Assembly: GCF_030848805.1 (NCBI RefSeq)
Contig: NC_092368.1
Location: 3,692,441 to 3,756,440 of the forward strand
Direction of reading: 5' to 3'
Source: Temnothorax longispinosus
Taxonomy: Eukaryota > Arthropoda > Insecta > Hymenoptera > Formicidae
Length of the DNA stretch: 64,000 nucleotides
Both the position numbers and the translations under genes were made by a program. The stretch's first letter is position 1, and each line of letters begins with the position of its first letter. The notes under the pieces were generated by a model, which was not told the DNA's origin, did not search any database, and saw only the letters and a program-made list of their open reading frames with translations. Shown here piece by piece: positions 1 to 12,100 of the stretch.

Positions 1-1559
1 TAATAAACGCGTGTCACGTGTGCTGACGAAAATACCTGGCGAAAATAACGACACGAGAACGGTCTCGTGACCGTGTCGGCGATCAGTCGGTCTCGCCGGT
101 TTGCATTTCCAGCAAATGGTGACTCCTTCATCCCCTAATCGCACGGTCGGCTTGAGGATCGCGTGATGATGCCTTTAAACGGGGCATCCTGTAGCCGGTT
201 AACCGTACAGAACCGACAACATTTGCCTAAGCGTGTACACGCCAGCTCGAGCAGAATCACTGCGAATAATAGTTCCTTACCTCGATCACATCAGATTTAC
301 CCACGCCAAGGATGAGAGAGTAGATACTCGAGCGATTTGTCCGTAGGATAATATCTGCGGCGCGACGATAAATAATCTACAAGAGAGAGAAGGAAATGTT
401 TGTGTTATTTATGAGTTAATTATATGATAATGATATGATGTATACTTCAGTACCTCCCGCATGGATTATCCTGCATTAAATTCTTACGAATTCGGGTAAT
501 GAAAAATTAAGTCTCTGTTTATCTTTTTAAAAGTTCTTGTAATTTAAACGGGACAATTTTGGGAACGAGTGGAATGTGAAAGAAATGCATGGATAATCAA
601 AGGGAGAATATTCGGGGGGGGGGGGAGAATTTCGGCGACGCGCGATATTCGGTACAAGAAGTTTATTAGGGTTTATTTACAAGGGAGCAGCTTGCACAGC
701 AATAGGTGTATGCGTTCCTCACAACACAAGCATTAACAATATAACGCTCTACACTAACACTAATCGCCGCGGCGATAATAATCCTTTAGGTGTTCGCGGA
801 GAACGCGCGAAGTGTCGCTCGGAGATCCTTAATGATCCTAATTCTTCAACCTCTCATTTACGCTCAACTTAAACGTGAATCGGATGTCGAAGTTCTCGGT
901 CTTCCTTGAACGACTTATCGAAGGTTCGTATAGGTACTTTCAGTCGAAACGCATCTCGTCCAGCGCGCTCACTTCGCTCCCACTCCGCGTCGAAGTATGG
1001 AATCGAAACATAAATAACGATAACAATAGCTCGTGATACGAAATATACAGCTTATATTACAAGAGATAGAGGCGTAATTATCTTATATCGCAAGTAGATA
1101 TATGTATACCTATATACAAGTAGACTTTAGTCGCCGTACAGCTTAGTTGCCCTTAAAGATGCATATACGTGTATTATGTACGGCAATTATGCCGCCTTTA
1201 GAACCAGCATGGTTACATATTTACAATCCGTTTGTATTCTTCGCGCGTGCGATCCACCGAAGATCATCTTTGCGGCAGTTCGACCTCGAAATGACGTAAC
1301 CGTGTTTCTTGCGTACAAAAATACGCGACTACAAAATGAACAAACGAAACATGGAAATATATGGGGTGCATAACGAAAATATTTCCGCTTGAGAAATCAT
1401 GCTATCCGATTTGGCGTATCATCGCAGTTCCTTCACTGAAAGCAGTCTTGGTGATCAACCTACGGTGCTGCAAGATACATGTATTAGAATAAAACATACA
1501 GAATGAATGAAAATTAAGCTTGAAAATCTCTTATTGCCAGCATCTTCTGAAAGTGCAAC
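1..1559. other. Sequence downstream of mid, no gene seen
   Basis: It is AT-rich with CpG-bearing patches, and the only open frames are short and without family resemblance. A 12-base G run occupies 614-625. Positions 640-1559 may belong to an extended mid 3' UTR. Confidence 0.5.
662..677 (-). terminator. Candidate distal poly(A) signals
   Basis: Two minus-strand AATAAA hexamers (662-667 and 672-677) occur within 16 bp. They are followed downstream on the minus strand by a run of 12 C (G at 614-625 on plus). They could end a long mid transcript of about 2 kb 3' UTR. This is a motif match only. Confidence 0.25.
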
Positions 1560-2613
1560 AAATTTTTGCGCGACGACAATTCCTTTATTCTTATCGATTT
1601 CAAAGTGCGTCCCTAGGTGCATCCTGACTACCAGGATCACGGCGGCCCTATCGCTTCCAATCGCTGATCAAGGTAAAGATACGTGTGCTCCTCTCGATCC
1701 CAGGGTTCAGTCGGGAGACAACGGAATCGCCGAGTCACGTGAGACGGCTCGGGTCCCCTGCGCCTGCCACCATGCCCGCCAAAGGTCGAAAGTTCAGCCG
1801 AGAGAGCATTCAGACTCTCGGAGAACGTGAGCTTTACGTTTTCTTTCCTCTGCTTCGTCTTCGCAGCGCGATAGAAAGACGGAGAGCGACAAATCGCCGT
1901 GGCCAACTCGGGAACCTTTGACACCGCACAATTATCGTTGCTATTCACGCCGGATTCTGTACGTTTCATCGAAACCGCGGACACGCGGCGACCTCCTCCT
2001 GACGCCTTTCGACGCCGTGCGACGCCGCGCCGCGCCGCGCGACGAAAATCGATCCCCGTTCGCGCAAACATTTCGTAACGATTTGCTTTGTTACGCATCC
2101 ATAATACGAATGTGAGAATGCTCGTTCATCTTGTATTCTAATGGAATGGAGACCGGCTCCTTAATAATATAATAAAGACAAGAAAATATAGATAATAATT
2201 ACGATAGATATTGCACTTCTAATGAGAACATTCTATAACTGCTAATAATTCTGGAAATCTAAAAAAATAAGAATTACTTGAAGTAAAGATAATACGATGG
2301 AAATCGACTTTCACCGCGCGCACAAATCTTCGTCAGTTCTCCGTGAAAGAAGACGAATTATTGCAAGGCGAATTAATCGCTACGCTTCGGTCTAAGTCGA
2401 GAAAAGGAGACTTTCATCACATGGAGAGGAATTAGATTCCTCTATAAAAAAGTCACAACGCAATTCGCGATCCAATTACGCGGAATCTCCTATTTCTGAA
2501 TGAGAAAAAACCAGCTTTCATCGCGCAGTCTTAGTAAAATATCTCAAACTCCTTCTAGAGTTCCTTCACGAAAAAATCGTGAACCATTGTTTCCCTAATG
2601 AAGCCACAAGGGA
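1560..2613 (-). other. Probable mid 3' UTR
   Basis: This is non-coding sequence directly after the stop codon. The nearest minus-strand AATAAA is at 1584-1589, about 1 kb downstream; two more lie at 662-667 and 672-677, so a longer 3' UTR is possible. No conserved frame is seen. The boundary rests only on the hexamer. Confidence 0.4.
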
Positions 2614-2908
2614 CTACGAGGGCGAGAGGTCTTGGGCCTCCCTGCTGAGACTATCCGTGGGCGACGGCGTCGCCCTTCTGGACGGCGACGGCGACGGCGC
2701 AGCCGGCGTCGAGGACTTGGGGACGGTCGCCGTGTGATAGGGCGAGAATCGGTGATGGCCCAGGGCAAGAGGCGACGGGTAGAGCGGCCGGGGGGCCGCC
2801 GGGCCCGACGGGTTCTGCTGGGAGCTGGACGCGACCAGCTGCTGTTGGTGATGCGCCGCTGCAAAGATAGTGGATCCGAGCGACGAGGCCCACCAGAAGT
2901 GGCCCAGT

Positions 2909-2940
<32 letters not shown>

Positions 2941-3199
2941 CTGTTGCTGCTGATGGCTAGTGCCCGCGGCCGAGGCGCCCGGATAGGCGACCAGAGCGGG
3001 GTTGACCAACTGGGCGTAAGGACTGGCAGCCACGGCCGCCGCCGCCCTCAGCAGCATTTGAGAACGCGCGGCCCACAAAGCTTTCTCTTCGAGGCTGAGA
3101 TTGCTCACGGCGCCCGCTTGGAGCTGCTCCACCTCAAAGGGCAGCCGATGCGGAAACCTCAGCGATTGCTGTTCCGCCAGCATTGACTCCATGGTCTCC
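2614..3199 (-). CDS. mid: mid exon 6: C-terminal tail and stop
   Basis: The acceptor is CTTTCAG at 3200-3206 and completes Arg421. The stop is TAG at 2614-2616. It encodes residues 422-615. ETMESMLAEQQSLRFPHRLP directly follows the T-box, as ERESVESL does in vertebrate Tbx20. Then come EEKALWAARSQMLLRAAAAV, a second Gln tract (residues 504-518, with one His), a Trp/Phe/His patch (GHFWWASSLGST), and a Pro/Ser-rich end with SPSPSRRATPSPTDS. This tail is low complexity and probably fast-evolving. The antisense frame over it (2632-3186, Arg/Leu-rich) is a shadow. Confidence 0.93.
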
Positions 3200-6100
3200 C
3201 TGAAAGGGAAGCTGCTCCATTATGCATACCGTCGTCTAGCCGCACGATTCTCCGGAAGGACATTGAGCTCAGAACTTTGTCAGCCGTTACAAGCAAAATT
3301 CACAAATGGATTGTCCATTCCAGGTTTTTTGTTTAATTTATCTTCTTTTGACATAGGTCTTAGATGCCATTAAGATTAATGATCTCCTTTAAGTCCGGTA
3401 GCTAATTGCAATTTCACAGGCTAGTAAATAAACTTAACTCAAAAAAGAAAAAGATAAATCTCTTTTCGTACATTAATATAGAATCTGTTTCAAGCAAGAT
3501 CAATATGATTTATGTCGTTGCAAATCATTTTATCATCGCAGATTTCATCAAATTTACCGCTATCTAATGTTAGCAAGGAGAAGTTTACCTTTCGAAGTCC
3601 GTGAGACGAGAGGAGTCCCGAAACCCCTTGGCGAACGGATTACTGTCGATCTTGAGCTTCGTGATCTGTAACAGGCGGAAAAACGGCCGTCGGTTAGTAC
3701 ATGGCGGACAGGAGATTGGCGAGATCGGAGAGATCCGGAGTCGCCCCCAGACTTGCACTAACATCGACGATCTCTCGCAAATTCCCCGATCTTATTCCCC
3801 GGCGCGCGCGACAGCTCGGTTTCGCTCTGGGAAAATTATGTCACCGGACGGCCAGCCAACGGCGCGTGGCGGAAAACGGCCGGCTGTTTCGAAACGGTTC
3901 GTTCCATCGATCGGGAGTCAACGGCTCGTAAAATTAGAAGAAGGCGGCGAAGCGACGTACCTATATGAGGCGAGAGGAGGAAGTAGGGGAATCAGGGGGA
4001 TCGGAGAAGAGATAGGGGAATGTCGCTGATGCACGGGAATCCTCGCGGGCGTTACGGGTGCGAGCCGGGGATCGGGATGCACCGGTTCCGAGATTTTTCT
4101 GGCAAATAGTAGCATCGTTGGCTGATTCACCGTTCGAATCGAGAGATCGGATATTACTTTTGACTGGGGTGAGATAAGCAACCGCGATATTGCTCGATAT
4201 CGAATATCGTATATACGACAGTTAATAACCCTTCGATAAAGTATCTCCTTAGCACAATAGAATTGGACAGTTTTTCAATTTGTCAGCGATGAAAAGAGCT
4301 GATAGTGGGAGCTTTCCAGCAAGCGACACAAGTCGACACAAGTGTCATTTTGTCTTTGTTACTCATTGCCAAAAAAGGAAGATAGAACGACGTTTGTGTC
4401 GACTTGTGTCGCTTGCTGGAAATCTCCCAGTGTTCGAGAGTGACATGAGAAAAATTATGAGACGTAATGAATTTAATAAATGTATCTGTGTATATGTATA
4501 GGCTGTATGCATTTTAACAAAATGTTATTCTAATACACAAAAGGCATTGTTAAGAAGAAAGCTTTTCATTCATTTTCTTCGTAAAATCATAGATTTGTAG
4601 TCATGAAAGTGATCCCCTTCTTAAACGCTTGTTCACAAAATAAATGATTTTTCGCTCCTAGTAAATAGTAAATGATCTTCTCCTTTTTTCTTTCCATTTT
4701 CTGTATAATGGGTCTATTTTATTCTCATAGTCTATGCCGTGTATTGCTACGTTAGCAGGCAAGACCTACCTCTCACTGCGAGGGCAAAGAACGCTTTGTT
4801 CGCGCTCGACACTTAAGAAACCATCACGGTGGTCGACAGGAAGAAATCCGAGAAAGTTTGTCTACGTGTTAGTCTACATATCGTCACGTTTGTAGTAGCC
4901 TCTTAAGTGGTTAGGCTGCATTTCCTCTCCCGCTCGTGTGTCCCACCCCTACGAACATCTACCCTAAGTCAGATCCGCACCCCAAGTTTGGTGTTTCGCG
5001 TTACCTACAGGCCCACCCACGACGGATGGGACGGATATATACAGGTGGCCTCGTTTCCGAGGTCTCCAACATGAACCATCTAACAGACAGCCTTCGCCTT
5101 GCATGCTCCCATTTCGGCAAAACCTTTGAGGACAGATTTCGTTGCCTGATTCCCGGGGGGATACCTGCGTCCGAACTGTTGCGAAGTTTCCAAACATAAA
5201 ATGTTGTGTTGAACCGACAAAATTTTCCGCGTTTAAGCGCGAAATGCGGCAGCTTTCTTACGTTACACGACGCTCGTGACCATGAAAGATACATTAGTAA
5301 ATAACAATAAGACAATTACGTTCTACAAACTCGAACAATTTTTGTTGTTTTATTACGACGTGTATCCTCATAATGAGAGGGTACACGTCGTGTATCTTAG
5401 TTATTAACCTAATTATTAGTAGTAGTTATTACTAATTTAAAAAAGAAAAATCTTGAAAAACTGCGTACGTCTCAATTGTGGAATATACATAAATCCAAAA
5501 ATACAAAATATATCATGGATTTATCAATTAAAATATCCATTTTAGCAATATTTTTATGCGGATCTACTCAAAATAAATCAGCACTGTTAAGATAATTAAG
5601 GCTGTCGCAAACATGTCGAAAGATAATTACAGAAAATTACGAAATTATTATAGAAAATTAAAGTAAATTTATGACATACATCTTTAAAGAATTAACATTT
5701 TCGGTTAGTGTTATAAAGATACGCATATATAATCTTTCTTAATAAATTTGCGGATGCCAAAGGTAATAGTCAGGCTGAAAATCGAGTTGGTAATTGGATG
5801 ATTAGACGATGCCGTTAATTAACGCCTTCCCACGCGCACTGGCGCTCGGACGAAAGAAAGCATCGGTGGTACCGCATAAAAATGTCAAACAAGCGCAGTG
5901 ATATCCCTCGACACGAACCCATCTAATTTCCGTCCGGCGAGGCCAGCAGGCATAAATCAGTCTTGTCTTCCGGGTCGAGTGTCACGGACGAGATGCGGCG
6001 CGGTTCGTCCGTACGACACGCTCCTGCTGCTTCGACTGCTTGGGGTCTTTCGGGAGACCCTCCCTCCCGCCATCCGAGATGAGACACAACACGCGTGTAT

Positions 6101-9100
6101 TTATTTGGAAAAAGGAGCCGCTTGTCGCAACTTCGGTTACCCGTAGGTGGTCCAATTAATCCGCACTGTCCCAAAACTGGGGAAGCAAACGAGGCATCCT
6201 ATTTCCACGATAAAAATCCGATTTGAAGAAAACTATTGCAATGCATCGTCATTTCAATATTATAATTTAATACTGTACGGTATTAAAAAATATTCGATGT
6301 TAGTAATGTGTAGCAGAAACATTAATTGCATCAATATAGCTAAAGATATTCGATCAATTAATAGACTTTTGTAAAAGTGCGAAAGCTCCTGTCTTTCAGA
6401 GAAGCAATAAAAAGATTAAAAAAGAATGCGTGTCTTTATAAATATACAAAAATAAAATAATAAAATTTAAACATAATTTATATTCCATCATCTATATTAT
6501 TAAATAGAATAGTTTGAAAACTATTCAACATTCAAGATATTAGATAACACTTTCAAAACCAATCCGGTATTCCATGTATCCCTTTATTTAAATACATGTC
6601 GTATCTTTTTATTTTCAACAACAGCTTCTAAGGCAAGGGACGAGTCTCGTAATTTACATCTGTAATCTATAATCGACATATATATGAAGCAGCCATCATC
6701 CCCATTCACCCGTTATACATTTATCCGATAATCGCGATGACTTCACGTGTCGCGGTAAAGCAATCTGTTCTCAATAAGCCCGTGAGACACGTTTAGCATC
6801 TCTTTCCGCGTGTAGCATTGCAAGTGAGAGCGAATGCATCGACGACTGTCGGGACTGGAAGTCGTCGCGCGACTTCCAGTTTATCTGCTCGTCGAAAGCT
6901 CGCCGCCGTTTTCGCGTCCTCGGCGACGGAGGACGAGAAAAAAAAGAAGAAGGAAGAGAAGGAAGGGAGGAGGCAGCGAGGGAGCGACGAACGGAGAGTG
7001 GCACTCTTGGTGTGTCGAGTGGGTGGTCCAATTACCCTACGGTTTCGCGCTCACGAGCAGCACGTGCAGGCCCCGGTAATAAGACTCTTTCCTTCAAAGC
7101 TGAGGCTAAGCCGGTGCTAAGTCCGGGGCCGCCTCGGTTTTAGTTACGATTCCGCTGACATCATTAGCCAAACATCTGGTCCGCCACGACCAGCACCACC
7201 ACCATCGTCAGCATCGTCGCTCCCTCGACAACATCTCGCCACCTCCGTCTACGTTCTCATCTACATCTTTCCCCTCTCTGTCTGCATTCGCCTCTCGTCA
7301 TCGGTCTGCCTGACGATTCGCGTCGTCGTCGTCGTCGTCGTCGTCACTTTATGAGCGGATCGCCGGCGATATTCCGTCGCGCGGGTCTTTGAGATCCGCG
7401 AGACGAACTATACCGGACGCGAGTTCAGAACGACTTCTGGTCTTTGATATCGGCGCTTTACCGCGTTTTGCCGACCGACATTCTTGTCGAGCTCTTTGCT
7501 TTACGGTAGGTCTGCTGGTCGGCAATGGCGTGGCGTTACACTTGCAAATTTCATCAAATCCCACCCTTTTCCTCCCTAAAATTGCTAATCCTCAACTTTG
7601 AATATTTTCCTGAAATTTTGCACAAAGTATAAAGTTTATCTCTTGTGTTAGATAAAGAATAGAATTTCGTTATTCTTCGCAGTCTTGATTTGCTGAAAAT
7701 GTTAGATTTTCTAATCGCTCCTTACTGCAAAACTGTCAAAAAAGCGTTGTTTACAATTTTATGTTAGACAATACTAAATTAAACGGTCACGTTTAGATCG
7801 ACGTGATATACAGGAGTTGTATCGCGTTGATGGATGAAATTTCCAGCAATGTGGCGTTGAAACCTCGACGCCACTGGGGCGGGCTTTGCAACAAACGCGG
7901 CCGACCCGTCGAAGTTATACGATTTCGCTGACACGGCTCGGCCAAACGCTTGGACCACTTCCCAGACCGATTTACGATGTCGGCCGTGTAGCGCGCAGCG
8001 AGTGGTACACCACGTGATAAATTCGCCTCGCATGCTCGACGTTCTGCACGGCCCGGTAGCCCCCGAGCCCGATGGCCGAGCGCATCGCCCGCCGCGTGCG
8101 AATAAATCCTCGGGGGAGATGCATCCCGAGAGATGACGCTCCGCCACGCACGAGAACGTATGTCGTGTCGGGCACGATACGCGGTACGCGAACGAAACAT
8201 CCGGCGATCTTTCGCGTTCGCGAGTCATTAGGAAGAACGAGACGATTAACTATAAGAAGACTCTCGAGTGTGGCCGATGTGCGTAATAGAGAAGTTTCAC
8301 GTGTGGACATGCGTGCGAGAAGAAATAATTATATTAGACGATTAATACTGATAAAGTGCGCGAACTTGTAAATTTTATAAATTTTAAGGCAACATCATAT
8401 TTAAAATCCTCAAATTATTTATTCTTTATTTTGCCGAAGGAGAGGGCGAGAATATATTTTTCTAAATCCCCTTTTACATATCAAGATTTATGTCCATTTC
8501 TATCAACGCAGATTAACTTTAATCTCGGTTTAATTTACCTTTCACCTTTTTCTAATTTTAAGAGTTAGATAAAGATAGAAAGTAAGTTAAACCGAGATTA
8601 AAGTTAATCTACGTTGGTAGAAATGGACATTAAACATTTTTACTCAGAATCGAGATACGTCTCGAGTCTCGGAAGGTTGGATAAAAGTTACGAACTCGCC
8701 TCGTTATATATATTCGCGACAATGTCCTACCGTCATCACGCATGTCCCTTTGTATGATCCTTTTTGCGGTGCATCGCGTCTCGCGGGAAGAAGCCCCGAT
8801 CTCATCTTTAAACACCGACCGCCGACGTACGTCGCATACCGCGCTCGCAAAGTAATTTTCAGAATCCTCTCCGCGCCAATCGTACGGAAAGGTGCCGTCG
8901 TCATTACTGGCAGCTAATGGGCGCACAGAAAGCCGGGTCTACAGGGTGTCTCGCCGCTATCGAGTCTTCACAACGGATATTTTTACGAGAGGGAAAGAAG
9001 TAGAAAGAAAAAGTTTAATATCATCTTACTTCTTTGACGAAAGTTTAAGATGTAAAATATAATTATATGCTAATTATATCCTTTCGCAAATTAACTTTAG

Positions 9101-12100
9101 TTCGATAGAACACATATCTGTGTATGTTACATGATGGTCTACTGTAAAATTTCAATTAATAATTTTGACTAAATTTCTTCCAAACGATATAAAATAAAAT
9201 GATTTTTTATATTCCAATTTTGGCGTTATTATTCAATGTTTGTTCAATACGGAGAGAACGTTAAAAAAAATGCGATCCCGCATCGTAAGAAGTAATGATG
9301 GGACACCCAGTATACTTGTAAGCGCCGCGGCTTCGACTTTCAAAGCGCGTCACGCGACGAAAACTTCAATGCGAAATTCGCGCGTTTCCAAGGTCCGCGG
9401 CGTGGCGGAAAGCAATTTTCTGTTGGGAACGCACGCAGGGCACCGACGTCGGGCCCCGTCGTCGACCGGCCGGCGCGGCGCGGCACGGCGGCCCGAGGAC
9501 AGATCGGCACGGCCGATCGAAGGACAGGTAGCCAATTACGTCCAGCTGCAGAGCGCCAGGCCAGGATGAAAATTGAGAGAGAATTTGCGAACACGGTGGG
9601 CGGAGCGGACCCGGGCGGGCCCGGATATTCCGACGCCGACGTACTCGCGGTTAGCGTGCGGATCCGATTGGACCCGGGACCAGGAAGTCCTTCGCAAAGG
9701 AACAAGAGAAGGCGAAGGAAGGACCGACCGGTCGAAAACATCAAAAGCCGAACCCTAAATTTACTGCTTTTCCCTTCACGCAAACAAATAAAGCTCTAAG
9801 AATGATACAGATCTGAATTACATTTGGTGTAACAAAAAATGAACATTCCAAAGTGTTCGTCAAATCCATAAATAATATATGCACTTTAAAACTTCTTTTT
9901 ACACAATTGAGTGACTAATAGGTCTTGTCATCTCACGATATTCTTTTATCTGATACATGATTTAACGTACGTGTAAGCTGTCATGAAGTTATAAGAATTA
10001 CTTAATGCAAACGTGAGTTATTAACATGGACTTTGCGTTAATAAAAGATTATACGTATAAAGAGAAACGCTTGCCAGGCGCGAGAATTGTATTTTAAAAT
10101 GATGTGCAATATATTTTTCAACGCCACCGCAATTTATTCCATCTGAGTTATGGCATGTGATCTTCGTGCTCAACGATTAAGATCACCGTAATTGAATAAT
10201 AAGCAGCTGATTTCTGCCGGCTCCCGGGGCTAACTCGCGGCGTCGTAGATTTTTGATAGGATAGGTAAAGTCGTTAATTGCGCGCGCGCAAGATAGTCAT
10301 TATGAAAATTTCGAGGAGGCGTGCGTGTTCGAGGCCGATTTAAAATTAAAATCGCTGGCGGAGCGTGCGTGCGAAATGATTAAAGGCTCGTCTAATAACC
10401 GCTCGATAACGCCTCGCGCGCGTATTGTTCCGGCGCGCGCTCGTAATCGAATTTGCAAGACTAATTGCGCGAGAGGCGACCGGCGACGCGGCGGATAAGC
10501 ATCGTAAACTTCAGCTTAGCGCGGAATAAAGTCGGCATTATTTCACGCAACGATAATATTCCGTTTATCGGGGAATGCGCCTGTCGATCGCGTCAAAATG
10601 CATGCGTGTACGAGCGCGGCATTGTGCGTTACCGTGCACGCGTTTAATAGCGGCAGCGGTCTTACGTGACGATAAATCATGCCGCGTAATGGACAGCCTG
10701 GCGGATTTTAATCGGAAACGGTAGAAACGTCACGGAAACCTACCTACCTACAGAATAAAGCACATAAGCATTGTTATTCCATGTAATAATTTAGATACTA
10801 ATATATAATGTAATAACGTCCGCTGACGATGGCAATATCATGAATCCTTTACATTTCTAGAACAAATTCTTGCATTTTTGAAATTTATAGAAAATGATGT
10901 ATATATTATAATCTGTGGCATAATATATTTCAAATATATCTTAATATTTAATTTTTGTATTGGCTACTGCCTAATGCAATTCTAATTTTTTAATACTGAG
11001 GGATTATCATGTTTCTGGATTATCAAATGTTGAATGTAAGAGCTCTCGATTAAACTTTCGAATTTTAGAACTTACGTAGATCTTCGCAGATTCTAAAGTT
11101 CTTGAATCCTCGAGTTTTCGAACCCTCTAATATTTACATAAGATTTACTCAGATTCTAGACCCTTAACTTCTCGACTTCCTCCGGTTCCTTCCTCTAATC
11201 CTAGCATCCTCAAATCCTCAGATCCTCCGATCTGGATCGCGTTAGATCCCCAGATAATATCCTCAGTTCTCGCGATCCTTGAAACTCCTTCGAGGAGCTT
11301 ACTCGTCGAAGCGTTATCGTCCCCCTTTACGCGTATCCTCGAGACGCACACGCTCGGTAGAGATCGCGCGAAATGAAGCCGTAGGTAATTGAAAGGGATG
11401 CTTTCGCACCCGAGGTCCGGGTATCTAATAATAGATTTAATAGAGACACGCTCATATTGAGGAAGAGGGGGCCCCGCGCGCTCACTCGCACTATTTAGTG
11501 CCGCTTGTGTGCTCGCGCCGCTACGCTCACTCGCCCATCTCGCCGCCTTTTTTCGCCCTTTGCCGCCGAAACGCCGCTCTGCCGTTACTGGTGACGACTA
11601 GCGATAAAATTAAATTATCATACGCCGACTGATTTATAAATACGTCGCGACGGACGCAAACGCCGCGGGCGACGTTTTAATCCAAACGCGACGCCTTCGT
11701 CAACGGGGTGGTCCCGAAATCCCGTCCACGCATCATCCATTCGAATTTGGAAAATTTGTACGCCTATAAAATATTTCGGCTATCTTCTTTCTTTGTAATA
11801 TCAATTATATATGTAATTAGTAAATATTTTATAATAATGTATAGATCACCATCTATGATATTTTAATGCTTCCTGATGAACATCCTGGATAATTATATTA
11901 AACATTTTGAATTTAGAAAATTAAAGCATAAATGCGTTTAAACAAGTTATTTTTGTACCTAATTTCGCGGGAAGTTATTATGCGAAAAGATATTCCATTA
12001 CAAGTCTCGGAGCTATTCATATTTAATAATCAGAAGAAAGAGTCAGAAGAAAGAACACTGATATTAGTCGCTATGTTTCTCATTAAAATTACAATCGAAG

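Noticed and set aside
2632..3186. 184-aa plus-strand frame, Arg/Leu-rich
   Set aside because: It is the antisense shadow of mid exon 6; its Leu run is the reverse of the Gln tract.
4936..5315. Three overlapping frames in intron 4 suggesting a small gene or retroelement fragment
   Set aside because: Composition differs somewhat from the surroundings, but no domain, splice sites or element ends could be recognised.
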